Notes: generated by a model not told the origin, from the letters alone. DNA of 64,000 nt from Sulfuriferula sp047300855 (GCF_047300855.1 NZ_CP170197.1:2356001-2420000), one strand, 5' to 3'; shown: positions 9,232 to 20,148, counted from the first letter of the stretch. Made by a program: numbers and translations.

Positions 9232-9498
9232 TCAGACCAAAAAGCCTTCATCGTCGTCGAGTGCCAATAAACCCGAATTCACGTCAGCAATGATTTTTTT
9301 CGCTGCGAAAGAAAATTCACTGGGCACTTGCAACCTGACTCCACCGGCAGCAATGGACATTAGCGAATAGGTCTGATTGATATTGGCGTCTGCCACAAAC
9401 GACGGAATGCCTTCCGCTTCCAGGCGAGCGCTCAGTATGAGCATTTCTGAGGTATCGAGGGAACGTGCAACCGTTACAAATTCTATGGTTTCGTCCAT
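9232..9498 (-). CDS. DUF2007-type putative signal-transducing protein
   Basis: This 88-residue protein has the layout of DUF2007 (PF09413). A beta-strand start (IEFVTVARSLDTSEMLILSA) is followed by the RLEAEGIPSFVADAN segment and a second half with GGVRLQVPS, ending in an acidic tail (LALDDDEG). Members look like small PII-like or ferredoxin-fold domains, and their role is unproven. The ATG at 9498 has an AAGGTG site upstream; the much longer open frame upstream of it lacks family similarity. The 267 bases between this gene and mtnP hold no gene I can support. Confidence 0.7.
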   Translation of the reverse strand: MDETIEFVTVARSLDTSEMLILSARLEAEGIPSFVADANINQTYSLMSIAAGGVRLQVPSEFSFAAKKIIADVNSGLLALDDDEGFLV

Positions 9499-9580
9499 GT
9501 TGCGCACCTTATGTTTAATACATTCCCTGATACATAATATTTCTTCCGCGCGACTCGGTTTTTTCTGGAACAAGTACCCT

Positions 9581-9976
9581 TTAGCGGAAGACCACCAAGA
9601 ACACACACGCTGTGGTGACAACCGCAAGCACGCCACAAAAGCCGAACAAAATACGTGTGCGAACACGCAGCACATCCACCGCCTGGACTAGCTGAATATT
9701 TTGCTGCGCGAGAGATTTAATCAGCTCAGAAGACAACAATACTTCTTTATGAAGTTCAGCAGTCAACAGTTCCAGCGAGTGAACCCGGGTATCAAGGGCT
9801 GACAAACTCACTGACTGCGAAGCTTCTTCCTCGACGCGCTCATTGCCGCGCTGTGGTGCCGGTTTTCGGGCAATGATGCTCCATAGCTTCTCCGCTCCCT
9901 GGACGATATATGGCGCCGCCGTCAGCACATCGCTCCACGGAATGATCTTGAATGCTGAAAGCATACTGATAGCCAT
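9581..9976 (-). CDS. Hypothetical protein with coiled coil and C-terminal membrane helix
   Basis: I do not recognise this 131-residue protein. It has a short hydrophobic N-terminus (MLSAFKIIPWSDVLTAAPYI), a helical polar middle rich in Leu/Gln/Glu (about 55–100) that could form a coiled coil, and a final hydrophobic helix (about 107–130, ILFGFCGVLAVVTTACVFLV) that looks like a membrane anchor. An AGGAG site precedes the ATG. It is transcribed in the same direction as the DUF2007 gene 80 bases away. A membrane-tethered accessory protein is all that can be said. Confidence 0.6.
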   Translation of the reverse strand: MAISMLSAFKIIPWSDVLTAAPYIVQGAEKLWSIIARKPAPQRGNERVEEEASQSVSLSALDTRVHSLELLTAELHKEVLLSSELIKSLAQQNIQLVQAVDVLRVRTRILFGFCGVLAVVTTACVFLVVFR

Positions 9977-10059
9977 AACTCATATCTCCTGGAACGAATT
10001 ACAAAAATTTCATCATTCTGCCATCTTATGAATCTAGCATTGACGCATGCTTACCATTC

Positions 10060-10299
10060 ATGGGAAAAACAATGCTGATCTGTCATGAATGCCTGCACAA
10101 AAAATTTGTGCCAGTGGAGGCCTTAGCCTATCGGGGCCCTTTGCAACTTAATCATTACGCAACTTGCTCAACTTGCAAACAACTTACCTTGTGCCGCTGT
10201 GTACACAGCCACCTCATCAAGGAAAGAATCGATATATACATGCCGAAACAGACTGTTCGGCACGGCAGCGAGACGGCAACACAGCGGAGAACAGGCTAA
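10060..10299 (+). CDS. Possible small Cys-rich (zinc-ribbon-like) protein
   Basis: This 79-codon frame is kept only because of its cysteine spacing: CHEC near residue 8, then CSTC and CRC around residues 36–47. That could bind one zinc. There is no good ribosome site before the ATG, the last 25 residues are basic and unstructured, and I know no family match. It faces the minus-strand gene at 10317 tail to tail. It could equally be non-coding. Confidence 0.25.
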   Translation: MGKTMLICHECLHKKFVPVEALAYRGPLQLNHYATCSTCKQLTLCRCVHSHLIKERIDIYMPKQTVRHGSETATQRRTG

Positions 10300-10316
10300 G
10301 GACCAACCGGGAAGTC

Positions 10317-11453
10317 TCAATGATCGGGTAGGCGTAAGTCTGACGTACCCGGACAAACCCGGCGCGGATATTCGCGCGAAGTGTCGATGCAGCCGCCGTC
10401 AACATACACACCACTCGGCTCGCGCAGCCGCAGCATCATCTTGAGAATGCGCTCCACCTCTGCCGGATCCTGCAGCGAAGTATGTACCCGTTGCTCGACG
10501 ACCGCCTCGTCAATCTGCAACTCGCCTGCCTGATCTCGATAAGTCGCGTTGCGCCAATGAAACAACTCCAGACATTTCGTCGTCAGCGTGTAGGGTTCGG
10601 CCCGCTTCCAGAAGTTGGTGAACCGTCCTCCGCCGAGATACAACACCCAGGACCCCTCATAACCTGCCACGTCTGAGGAATAATCATCAGGATTGCGGAA
10701 CCAGGTTCGGTCTCCGGGGACGAAATACTTCAGCGGCAACGGATCGCTCATGGAGCCGTACTCGCGCAGGAAAACTTCATGGAATTCGCCAGACTTGATT
10801 GCCCTGCGCTCGGCCTGCTGTTGCAGGCGGTGGAATAATTGCGGATTGCAGGTCATCACCTCCTGGGCGATGCCAAGCAGAATCACATACTCGGTGGCCC
10901 CGTAGCATGAAAAAGAGTAGCACCTTCCGGGCTTGTCAGGCTGCGTCGCTTTCTGTAATGCCGTCACCATGTGGCTACCGGGTCGCAATGTAAACCCGCG
11001 ATCCTCGGAATAAGTCCAGCAGTCGGATGGGCGTTCTGCTTCGTTAGTGTCAAAAGCCAGTGTGGTCTTGCGCGCCGCTTCAACAATGTTTTTTCTGATA
11101 CGAACCGCAGAGGCCAGTTCGTCATAACTCGGAAACTGGAATGGCACCGGGCTCAACAGCATGGCCAGCAGGATTTCACGTTCCAGATCGTCGGAATTGC
11201 CTTCGCTGTCCAGATCGAGTGCCTGACACAACTGCAACGTATCCCAATCCGGTGCCCACTCATTGGCAACATCAGTACGAAGCTGGAACTTGATACAAAG
11301 GATTCCGACATCCTCGGCATCTATAATTTGAACATACTGCACAAGCCCAAGCGCCTCGAGTTGGCCCAGGAAACTGAGTCGATCCGCTTCGAGAGCTTGC
11401 GTCGACGCCCTGTGTATCCGTATCCCCATCGCTTTCCCTTGCGCATCGTTCAT
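10317..11453 (-). CDS. Possible Tgl-type transglutaminase-like protein
   Basis: This is a 378-residue soluble protein. The second half carries SCYGATEYVILLGIA (about 190–204), LKYFVPGDRTWFRNPDDYSS (about 245–264), GYEGSWVLYLGGGRFTNFW and KCLELFHWR. The order Cys-containing helix, then PGDxxxFxNPD, then a Glu-rich strand with a Gly-rich turn resembles the Bacillus Tgl protein-glutamine gamma-glutamyltransferase, in which a Cys-Glu pair is catalytic. The first 150 residues look like a separate domain. The match is from memory of the motif order and is tentative. The start may be the internal ATG at 11429, which has an AAGGG site. Its surroundings are small hypothetical genes. Confidence 0.45.
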   Translation of the reverse strand: MNDAQGKAMGIRIHRASTQALEADRLSFLGQLEALGLVQYVQIIDAEDVGILCIKFQLRTDVANEWAPDWDTLQLCQALDLDSEGNSDDLEREILLAMLLSPVPFQFPSYDELASAVRIRKNIVEAARKTTLAFDTNEAERPSDCWTYSEDRGFTLRPGSHMVTALQKATQPDKPGRCYSFSCYGATEYVILLGIAQEVMTCNPQLFHRLQQQAERRAIKSGEFHEVFLREYGSMSDPLPLKYFVPGDRTWFRNPDDYSSDVAGYEGSWVLYLGGGRFTNFWKRAEPYTLTTKCLELFHWRNATYRDQAGELQIDEAVVEQRVHTSLQDPAEVERILKMMLRLREPSGVYVDGGCIDTSREYPRRVCPGTSDLRLPDH

Positions 11454-11618
11454 CTGAAGGGATGGAATATTACATTCATTTCAGGGCGCGGACACTCCGG
11501 CAAAAGCCGGAACATATTTTACCTATCGCTCAGTCTATCTAAACGATTAAATTTGAACTATGGTGAAAACGACTCACAGGATTGGCATTGCGCATTTTAT
11601 TGTCATCCGCACCTGGTT

Positions 11619-11771
11619 TCAGCGCAGAAGATTTCCTGTGCCAAACAACCCGATCAGACCGATGACGATCAGATAAATGGCGACGATGTAATTCAACAAA
11701 CGTGGCATGACCAGGATCAGAATACCGGCAACCAACGACACGAGTGGAGTAAGAGCCAAATGGAGATTCAT
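11619..11771 (-). CDS. DUF3096 family small membrane protein
   Basis: This is a 50-residue, almost wholly hydrophobic protein. It begins MNLHLALTPLVSLVAGILIL and has a second helix IVAIYLIVIGLIGLFG, so it forms a two-helix hairpin in the inner membrane. The sequence is characteristic of DUF3096, a widespread proteobacterial family of unknown function. An AAAGGA site sits eight bases before the ATG at 11771; the upstream extension (MCYSCMVHLNK) is outside the family. No partner genes are obvious. Confidence 0.8.
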   Translation of the reverse strand: MNLHLALTPLVSLVAGILILVMPRLLNYIVAIYLIVIGLIGLFGTGNLLR

Positions 11772-12005
11772 GGGATATCCTTTATTTAAGTGAACCATAC
11801 AGGAGTAACACAATTCCGGCGTACATCATGTGAGCACCAAGTACTCAAAGCATAACGCCAAGTTTCTATAAATCGGACCATGATTAAATGGCTGATCCAT
11901 ACGCAGAGTACACCAAAGCATTCGCCCCGATATATATTCGCTGCCTAGTCCATATTCAAATCAGCCGCACTTTCGCATCGTTCGCTTTCAGGCACAAGGC
12001 CAACG

Positions 12006-12371
12006 TCATTTCCCGAAATCCATAAACGGTTTCGTGGAAAAATAAACAACGGCGGCAATGACAGCCAGATAGAGGATAAACCGCAGCGGATTTCCCTTGA
12101 TCACGTCAAGGACAGTGCGTCGTTCGCCGGCCTTTTCCATCTGCGCATACTCCCCCCTCACTCTAATCATGCGAGCATGCTGGTATGCATCGATCAATGA
12201 CCTGGCCTGATCCAATTGGCGCTCATCTTTCAGCCATATTGCAGGTGCTGAAATACCCCAGTTTCCTGCCGGTGTTTCGTAGAAATCAATACCCCCAGCC
12301 GTCAATACATTGCGCACTTCTTCGGCTTCGTCATCGGGCACGCCATTCATGGCAAACAATCGGATCGGCAT
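12006..12371 (-). CDS. DUF6164-type protein with C-terminal membrane helix
   Basis: This 121-residue protein starts with a small alpha/beta domain (MNGVPDDEAEEVRNVL, then GIDFYETPAGNWGISAPAIW). It continues with a charged helix (QLDQARSLIDAYQHAR) and ends in one transmembrane helix (about 93–115). The NGVPDDEAEEV and FYETPAGNWGIS signatures match the DUF6164 family of betaproteobacterial proteins, function unknown. The N-terminal domain resembles the DUF2007-type fold, and the DUF2007 protein at 9232–9498 lies 2.5 kb away. The family name is from memory. Confidence 0.7.
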   Translation of the reverse strand: MPIRLFAMNGVPDDEAEEVRNVLTAGGIDFYETPAGNWGISAPAIWLKDERQLDQARSLIDAYQHARMIRVRGEYAQMEKAGERRTVLDVIKGNPLRFILYLAVIAAVVYFSTKPFMDFGK

Positions 12372-12691
12372 GAATCATTCCTTTTATCTTGACAAGATTA
12401 GCGAATACATCGTTTTTTTGATTATTAGTAAACCATGAATTCCATGCCCTCATTTGTTAAGCGCAGTGGCAGTCATGGTGGGTTTAAGTGTCATATCAAA
12501 AAATGAATGGCACCATAAAAGCCCATGGATTCTGGACAAATTCCAAGGGATTCCAACAGCAAACGCAATGCAGTGCCTCAACCAACGCCCGCCAAAACCC
12601 AGGGCAAATCCATTCATGACACATTAATTCTTGTTTTTTTATTTTTACCTGCTATACAAATAGTCCCTCATTTATATTTTAAGGATGAATC
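12372..12691. other. Gene-free spacer
   Basis: These 320 AT-richer bases separate the divergent DUF6164 gene and the secreted-protein gene at 12692. I see no ORF with a ribosome site, no tRNA and no clear hairpin terminator. The stretch presumably carries both promoters, and an AAGGA site precedes the downstream ATG. Confidence 0.5.
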
Positions 12692-13102
12692 ATGATTCGT
12701 CGTACAACTCTGGCTGTAATACTTGCGGGTTTTTTTGCAGTTCCGGCTTTCGCCGCGAAGGAAATGCCCCTCACCATCAATCTCGGGGCACAAAATGATT
12801 CGGGAGAAACGGGTACCGCGACACTCACCCCTGAAGGCCACAAAACCAAGGTGGTTATCGAACTGACAAACGCACCTGCCGGCGTCGCCCAGCCCGCTCA
12901 TATCCATGAAGGCACCTGCGCCAAACTCGACAAGAAACCAAAATGGAAACTGGAACCGGTCAAAGACGGAAAATCCACCACCATGGTGCCGGCCACGCTG
13001 GAAACTATCCTGAAAGACAAAACGGCGATCAACGTTCACAAAAGCCCTGATGAAATCCAGGTCTACGTTGCCTGTGGCGATATCGTCCATTCCAAAAAAT
13101 AG
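12692..13102 (+). CDS. Secreted hypothetical protein (CHRD/superoxide-dismutase-like)
   Basis: This is a 136-residue exported protein with a clear signal peptide (RRTTLAVILAGFFAVPAFA, cleavage after about residue 21). The mature part is beta-rich: LTINLGAQNDSGETGTATLT, an AHIHEGTC segment near residue 70 and VYVACGDIV at the end. The two cysteines probably form a disulphide. The HIHEGTC and PDEIQVYVACGDI pattern resembles CHRD or Cu/Zn-SOD-like secreted domains, but no metal site is certain. It is probably monocistronic and ends before the terminator at 13262. Confidence 0.6.
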   Translation: MIRRTTLAVILAGFFAVPAFAAKEMPLTINLGAQNDSGETGTATLTPEGHKTKVVIELTNAPAGVAQPAHIHEGTCAKLDKKPKWKLEPVKDGKSTTMVPATLETILKDKTAINVHKSPDEIQVYVACGDIVHSKK

Positions 13103-13261
13103 TAAGCCCGTGTGGTGTTCGACCGCACAATAAAAATGGGGGGATTACCCGCTCAACTCAAAAGCCAGTGTGTAATCCCGTTGACCCTTCTTTTCTCTGA
13201 TGTCATTTGACACTCCTTCCGATATCGCAAAAAGTGTCAACTAATTTCAGGACGGGTCAAA

Positions 13262-13300
13262 CCCAACAAAAAAGGCGCTAAATGCGCCTTTTTTGTTGGG
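13262..13300. terminator. Bidirectional terminator, secreted-protein gene and rhlE
   Basis: This is a perfect 17-bp inverted repeat (CCCAACAAAAAAGGCGC and its complement) around a 5-base TAAAT loop, with A/T runs inside the stem. It lies between the plus-strand gene at 12692 and the minus-strand rhlE and serves both. Confidence 0.85.
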
Positions 13301-13336
13301 TTACCCGGACAAGTCGTCCGGATAAATGACGACCGA

Positions 13337-14782
<1,446 letters not shown>

Positions 14783-14930
14783 GAAGTTTTCCTTGTAATA
14801 AGCAAATAGCAAGCCAACGGGGACAGGCTTAAAAAGCCATCCACTGCCGGCGCGGAACATCGTCGCTAACCGGGTGGCGCTGCGCTTTCAGGAAAATCGT
14901 GCTGAAACGCGATGAGGTCAGGGATCGATG

Positions 14931-14948
14931 GCGTGTTATACAACACGC
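14931..14948. repeat. Perfect palindrome in the rhlE–typA divergent region
   Basis: GCGTGTT and AACACGC surround an ATAC centre with no mismatch. It sits about 150 bases upstream of rhlE and 130 upstream of typA. It could be an operator or an RNA hairpin in the rhlE leader. A TATAAT at 15044–15049 is the likely -10 box of typA. Confidence 0.5.
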
Positions 14949-15076
14949 GTCCAAACCCTGGATTGGAACTGCATAAAAACGCAGATCAAGGTGGTTTGGA
15001 GAATTAGATTATACTGAAATTCTGAAAATACACAATGTCATGTTATAATTTTTCGTTTGCTAAACCGGAAACGAAC

Positions 15077-16888
15077 ATGTCCCGCGCGCTCAGAAATATC
15101 GCTATTATTGCCCACGTTGACCACGGCAAGACTACCCTCGTCGACAAACTGTTGCAACAATCCGGCACATTTGCCGCTCACCAGGCCGTGACCGAACGCG
15201 TCATGGACAGCAACGACCTGGAAAAAGAGCGCGGCATCACGATTACCGCCAAAAATACCGCCCTGGATTATGAAGGCACCCATATCAATATCGTTGACAC
15301 GCCCGGACACGCAGATTTCGGCGGAGAAGTGGAACGTGTCCTGTCGATGGTAGACGGCGTTCTGTTACTGGTCGACGCAGTTGACGGCCCTATGCCACAA
15401 ACGCGTTTTGTGACGCGCAAGGCACTCGCCCTGGGCCTCAAACCTATCGTTGTAGTTAACAAGGTCGACCGGCCCGGTGCACGTCCGGATTTCGTCGTCA
15501 ACGCAACCTTCGATCTGTTCGACAAGCTGGGCGCTACCGAAGAACAGCTGGATTTTCCGGTGGTTTACGCGTCAGCGCTGAATGGCTTTGCCATGCTCGA
15601 TATGAGCGAAAAAACCGACAACATGCGCGCCCTGTTCGAGACCGTGCTCAAGCATGTCCCCTCGCCGGCAGGCGACCCGGAGGCGCCGCTGCAATTACAG
15701 ATCTCAGCCCTGGATTATTCCAGTTTTGTTGGCCGCATAGGCGTTGGCCGCATCAGCAATGGCCGTATCAAACCTGGACAAAGCGTCGTAGTGATGGCTG
15801 GTCCGGACAGCACGCCGAAAGCCGGCCGAATCAATCAGGTACTCGGTTTTCAGGGCCTGAGCCGCGTCCTGGTGGACGAAGCCCAGGCAGGCGACATTGT
15901 GCTTATCAACGGCATCGAAGACATCGGTATTGGTGTGACCATCTGCGACCGTGAAAATCCGCAAGCACTGCCCATGCTGAAAGTGGACGAACCCACCTTG
16001 ACCATGACTTTCCAGGTCAATAACTCGCCGCTGGCAGGCACCGAAGGCAAATTCGTCACCAGCCGCCAGATACGCGACCGTTTGAATAAAGAACTGCTTA
16101 CCAACGTTGCGCTGAAAGTAGAAGACACTGCCGACGCTGACACATTCCTCGTTTCGGGTCGGGGCGAACTGCACCTGACCATTCTGCTTGAAAACATGCG
16201 CCGGGAAGGATTTGAAATTGCTGTCTCCAAGCCACGTGTCGTGTACAAGGAAATCAATGGCGAGAAATGCGAGCCTTACGAGGCACTGACCGTTGACGTG
16301 GAAGAAGTCAATCAGGGCAGCATCATGGAAGAACTCGGTCGCCGTCGCGGCGACCTGCAGGACATGCAGTCCGACGGGCAGGGTCGCGTGCGGCTGGAAT
16401 ATCGCATACCGGCGCGAGGCTTGATTGGCTTCCAGTCCGAATTCATGACATTGACTCGCGGTACCGGCATTATGGCGCACGTGTTCGATGACTATGGTCC
16501 GATGAAAGCCGACATGCCGGGGCGCCGGAATGGCGTCCTCGTCTCTCAGGACCAGGGCGAGGCGGTAGCCTACGCACTCTGGAAGCTGGAGGATCGCGGC
16601 CGTATGTTCGTGGCGCCCGGCGATAAGCTCTACGAGGGCATCATTATTGGCGTACATAGCCGCGACAATGATCTGGTAGTCAACCCCATCAAAGGCAAAC
16701 AACTGACCAACGTGCGCGCTTCAGGCACCGACGAAGCCGTGCGACTGACCCCGCCCATCAAGATGACGCTCGAATCTGCGGTTGAATTCATCGAGGACGA
16801 TGAATTGGTGGAAATTACACCGCAGTCAATCCGCATCCGCAAACGTTTCCTCACCGAAAACGAACGCAAGCGCAATCGCGCCGCGTAA
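15077..16888 (+). CDS. typA: Ribosome-associated GTPase TypA/BipA
   Basis: TypA is a translational GTPase related to EF-G that binds the ribosome and supports growth under stress and 50S assembly. The 603-residue length is standard. The G-domain motifs AHVDHGKTTLVDKL, the RGITI switch, DTPGHADFGGEVERV and NKVDRPGARP are intact, followed by domain II, the domain III/V-like parts and the TypA-specific C-terminal region. The ATG at 15077 gives the conserved start SRALRNIAIIAHVDHGK; the upstream extension is unconserved. A strong terminator follows. Confidence 0.97.
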   Translation: MSRALRNIAIIAHVDHGKTTLVDKLLQQSGTFAAHQAVTERVMDSNDLEKERGITITAKNTALDYEGTHINIVDTPGHADFGGEVERVLSMVDGVLLLVDAVDGPMPQTRFVTRKALALGLKPIVVVNKVDRPGARPDFVVNATFDLFDKLGATEEQLDFPVVYASALNGFAMLDMSEKTDNMRALFETVLKHVPSPAGDPEAPLQLQISALDYSSFVGRIGVGRISNGRIKPGQSVVVMAGPDSTPKAGRINQVLGFQGLSRVLVDEAQAGDIVLINGIEDIGIGVTICDRENPQALPMLKVDEPTLTMTFQVNNSPLAGTEGKFVTSRQIRDRLNKELLTNVALKVEDTADADTFLVSGRGELHLTILLENMRREGFEIAVSKPRVVYKEINGEKCEPYEALTVDVEEVNQGSIMEELGRRRGDLQDMQSDGQGRVRLEYRIPARGLIGFQSEFMTLTRGTGIMAHVFDDYGPMKADMPGRRNGVLVSQDQGEAVAYALWKLEDRGRMFVAPGDKLYEGIIIGVHSRDNDLVVNPIKGKQLTNVRASGTDEAVRLTPPIKMTLESAVEFIEDDELVEITPQSIRIRKRFLTENERKRNRAA

Positions 16889-16905
16889 ATTCAGACTTTA
16901 CCAAC

Positions 16906-16937
16906 AAAAACCCCGGCTGATTTTGCCGGGGTTTTTT
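16906..16937 (+). terminator. Rho-independent terminator of typA
   Basis: A 7-bp G+C stem (CCCCGGC/GCCGGGG) extended by an A-run/T-run pairing is followed by six T residues, 18 bases after the typA stop. Confidence 0.88.
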
Positions 16938-17012
16938 ATTGCACCACGCTCGGGCTGGATTAAAATATAAATATTCAATCTTCATCTGATCACCCGCTAT
17001 CATTTAGCATAT

Positions 17013-17543
17013 ATGACCATTAAAATCACCCTCAAAATGGGCGATCCGCGACTGTTACAACCCGCCGCCCCGGTTACCGCCTTCGACACACCGGAATTGC
17101 ATGCGCTGATTACGGATTTGCGCGACACCATGGCGGCACTTAACGGCGCAGGATTGGCAGCGCCCCAGATCGGCATTGGTTTGCAAGTCGTCATTTTTGG
17201 TGTGCAAAGCTCACCCCGCTATCCCGATGCCGGGCCAGTGCCCGATACAGTGCTCGTCAATCCGACGCTAACCGCCATCGGCACTGACCTGGATGAAGCA
17301 TGGGAGGGTTGTCTTTCAGTGCCGGGGATGCGCGGCCTGGTGCCGCGCCACACCCATTTGCATTATCGCGGATTCGACCAATTCGGCACTGTCATTGACC
17401 GTACCGTGTCCGGCTTTCATGCGCGCGTGGTACAACACGAGGTCGATCATTTGCTGGGCATTTTGTATCCAATGCGAATCCGCGACCTGCGGCATTTCGG
17501 CTTTACTGAAGTGCTGTTCCCAGAGCAATCCAGCGCGGAATAA
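17013..17543 (+). CDS. def: Peptide deformylase
   Basis: This metalloenzyme removes the formyl group from the N-terminal methionine of new proteins. The 176 residues carry all three signature motifs: GAGLAAPQIG (about 46–55), EGCLSVPG with the metal-binding Cys, and QHEVDHLLG with the two metal-binding His and catalytic Glu. It lies alone, pointing at glnD tail to tail with only three bases between. Methionine aminopeptidase, the next enzyme in N-terminal processing, is 2.6 kb away. Confidence 0.97.
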   Translation: MTIKITLKMGDPRLLQPAAPVTAFDTPELHALITDLRDTMAALNGAGLAAPQIGIGLQVVIFGVQSSPRYPDAGPVPDTVLVNPTLTAIGTDLDEAWEGCLSVPGMRGLVPRHTHLHYRGFDQFGTVIDRTVSGFHARVVQHEVDHLLGILYPMRIRDLRHFGFTEVLFPEQSSAE

Positions 17544-17546
17544 TTA

Positions 17547-20132
17547 TCAGGTTTTCAACACCGTGAGCAAGTCTGTTTCCAGCAGCATGAGTGATTTCTG
17601 CTTGGCCAGCACTTCTCCCTGAATCATGAAAGTATCTTCCGCACGCTCGCCCAGGGTGGAAATTTTGGCGGCATTGATGCTCACATGATGCTGATGCAGG
17701 ACCTGGGCAATGGCTGAAAGCAACCCCGGCCGGTCGCCTGCAACAATGCCCAGTATGTAAAATACGCCCTTTTCATCCGGGCGCAAGGTGATCTCCGGGG
17801 CGATGGGAAAGTGCTTGAGGTGACGGCTGATACGTCCCAAGCCTGCCCGCTGGGGCAGGCTTTTGGTTTCCAGCAATTTTGCCAGTTCGTGTTCGATATA
17901 ACTCAGAAAATCCCGGTACGGTACTTTGCGCTGCGCATCATCCATCACCAGAAAACTGTCCAGCGCATGGCCATTGCGGGTGGTATGAATTTTCGCATCC
18001 AGAATGGTGTAATTGAGTCGCTCGAAAAAACCGCAGATGCGCACGAACAACTGATCCCAGTCCGGAGAATAAATCAGCACCTGAATCCCTTCGCCAATCG
18101 GGCTCAGCCGGGCCCGCACTACGGTTTTTGAGCTGTCCGCAAGCTTCCACAGCAGCCGCGTATGCCAGGCTATTTCCTGCGCTTCGTGGCGCAGGAAATA
18201 GCTGTCATCAAGACTTTCCCACAACACATCCTGCACATTCGATTCCAGCCCATACAAACGTAAAATACGCTGCGCCTCTGCCTTGACCACTGAGATACCA
18301 CTGGGCTGGGAGCTGTCGCTACCCAGCAAGCGCCGCGTAGCGTAGAACAAATCTTCCAGGAGCTTGCCTTTCCAGGCATTCCACACTTTGGGACTGGTAC
18401 CGCGAATATCGCACACCGTCAGCAGATAGAGTGCGATCAGATGCCGCTCATCAGGTATCCGCCTGGCAAATCCTGCAATCACGCCAGCATCCGACAAATC
18501 CTGCTTCTGCGCCGTGGCCGACATGGACAAGTGCTGTGATACCAGCCAGGCGACCAGCTCGGTATCGTCGGGAGCCAGGCCATGCTGGCGGCAAAAACGC
18601 CGCGCATCCACCGCACCCAGCGTCGAATGATCGCCCCCGCGTCCTTTGGCGATATCGTGGAATAGCGCCGCCAGATACAACACTTCGGGGTGTTCGAAGC
18701 CGCTGATCAAGCGGCTGGCCAGCGGATATTCATGCGCCAGCTCCGGAATATTGAGGCGACGCATATTGCGCAATACTTTAAGAATGTGTGCGTCGACCGT
18801 GTAGATATGAAACAGGTCGTGCTGCATTTGCCCTACCACGCGCCCAAACGCCGGGATATAACGCCCCAGCACACCATAGCGGTTCATGCTGCGCATCGCC
18901 CAAGTCAGCCCGCGTGGCTCGCGCAGAATCGCCATGAAACGTGCGCGATTGGCCGGGTCGCGCCGGAATGCCTGATCGATACGATCGCGTGCCCGCCACA
19001 GAGCGCGCAAAGTCCCTGCTGTCATGCCCTGCAATTCAGGATGGCGCTGCAACAGATGGAAACATTCCAGTATGGTGCCGGGTTCACGCTCGAACACACC
19101 CTCGTCCATTGCTTCCATCATGTTGCCACGCACCTGAAAACGTTCATTCAGCGCGGTGGGCGGCAGTTCGGCCAAAACAGGAAATACTCGCGCACGCAGG
19201 CCGGGGATCAGAATATCGCGCATCTGGGCGACGATCGTGACACTGCGATAATAGTGCTGCATGAGCAGTTCGCTGGCACGCCGCGTGGCCGTCGCGGAAA
19301 TACCAAATTGCACCGCCAGGGCATTCTGATAATCGAACAGCAAACGATCTTCACGCCGCCCGGCGAGATAGTGCAGACGAAAACGCAAGCCAAACAGGAA
19401 CCGCTCCAGCGCCTGGATCTGGCGCAATTCACCCGCATTCAACAAGCCCGCTTCAACGAGGTCGCTCCAGCGCCGCCCGATACCCGCAGCCTGAGCCAGC
19501 CACAGCAGATTATGCAAGTCACGCAGTCCGCCCGGACTTTCCTTGAGATTAGGCTCCAGACTGTAGGCACTGTCATTGAAACGCGCATGGCGCTGGTCCT
19601 GCTCCAGCAGTTTGGCCTCAAAAAACACCTGCGGGTCGAGTTCGGCACGGAATGCCAACTCGAAATCCCGGTACAGACTGCGTTCGCCGCATAAATAGCG
19701 AGCCTCCAGTAGATTGGTCTGTATCGTCACATCACGGCGCGCTTCATCCAGACACTCCGTCACGGTACGCACGCTGTGCCCGACTTCCAGACCAATATCC
19801 CAGAACAAACCGACAAGATGCTCTATCGCAGCTTGGGTAGCACCATCAGGATTGGCTTCTAGCAGGATCAACACATCCACGTCGGAATGCGGAAATAGAT
19901 CGCCTCGCCCATAACCGCCGACCGCTACCAGAGAAGCCGTTGCGGGTAGATGTACCGCCGACCATAGCGATTGCAGCACCTCATCGACAAGGCGCCGGTA
20001 GCGCATCAGTAAAGGCCGCGTCGCTACCTTGCCGTCAAAAGCGTGCCTGATAGCATCGCGTCCGAGACGCAGAGTTTCTCGCCAGCCACGCGGATCAAGA
20101 CTGTTCACAACCTGAGGTGAACTGGCTTTCAT
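17547..20132 (-). CDS. glnD: Bifunctional PII uridylyltransferase/uridylyl-removing enzyme GlnD
   Basis: GlnD senses glutamine and uridylylates or deuridylylates the PII proteins GlnB/GlnK, the main nitrogen-status signal. The 861-residue chain has the nucleotidyltransferase site GGYGRGDLFPHSDVDVLI (about 72–89), the HD hydrolase motif ALFHDIAKGRGGDHS in the middle and two C-terminal ACT domains (about 690–860) that bind glutamine. It is probably in one unit with map, which starts upstream on the same strand. In diazotrophs PII also controls NifA and DraT/DraG, so this gene is linked in function to the nif island in this window. Confidence 0.97.
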   Translation of the reverse strand: MKASSPQVVNSLDPRGWRETLRLGRDAIRHAFDGKVATRPLLMRYRRLVDEVLQSLWSAVHLPATASLVAVGGYGRGDLFPHSDVDVLILLEANPDGATQAAIEHLVGLFWDIGLEVGHSVRTVTECLDEARRDVTIQTNLLEARYLCGERSLYRDFELAFRAELDPQVFFEAKLLEQDQRHARFNDSAYSLEPNLKESPGGLRDLHNLLWLAQAAGIGRRWSDLVEAGLLNAGELRQIQALERFLFGLRFRLHYLAGRREDRLLFDYQNALAVQFGISATATRRASELLMQHYYRSVTIVAQMRDILIPGLRARVFPVLAELPPTALNERFQVRGNMMEAMDEGVFEREPGTILECFHLLQRHPELQGMTAGTLRALWRARDRIDQAFRRDPANRARFMAILREPRGLTWAMRSMNRYGVLGRYIPAFGRVVGQMQHDLFHIYTVDAHILKVLRNMRRLNIPELAHEYPLASRLISGFEHPEVLYLAALFHDIAKGRGGDHSTLGAVDARRFCRQHGLAPDDTELVAWLVSQHLSMSATAQKQDLSDAGVIAGFARRIPDERHLIALYLLTVCDIRGTSPKVWNAWKGKLLEDLFYATRRLLGSDSSQPSGISVVKAEAQRILRLYGLESNVQDVLWESLDDSYFLRHEAQEIAWHTRLLWKLADSSKTVVRARLSPIGEGIQVLIYSPDWDQLFVRICGFFERLNYTILDAKIHTTRNGHALDSFLVMDDAQRKVPYRDFLSYIEHELAKLLETKSLPQRAGLGRISRHLKHFPIAPEITLRPDEKGVFYILGIVAGDRPGLLSAIAQVLHQHHVSINAAKISTLGERAEDTFMIQGEVLAKQKSLMLLETDLLTVLKT

Positions 20133-20148
20133 AAATCAATAGTACTAA

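Noticed and set aside
9006..9251. 81-codon minus-strand frame after the DUF2007 gene
   Set aside because: It overlaps the end of the DUF2007 gene, has no ribosome site and its product looks like nothing known.
18690..19694. 334-codon plus-strand frame
   Set aside because: Lies wholly within glnD on the opposite strand and has no domain features.
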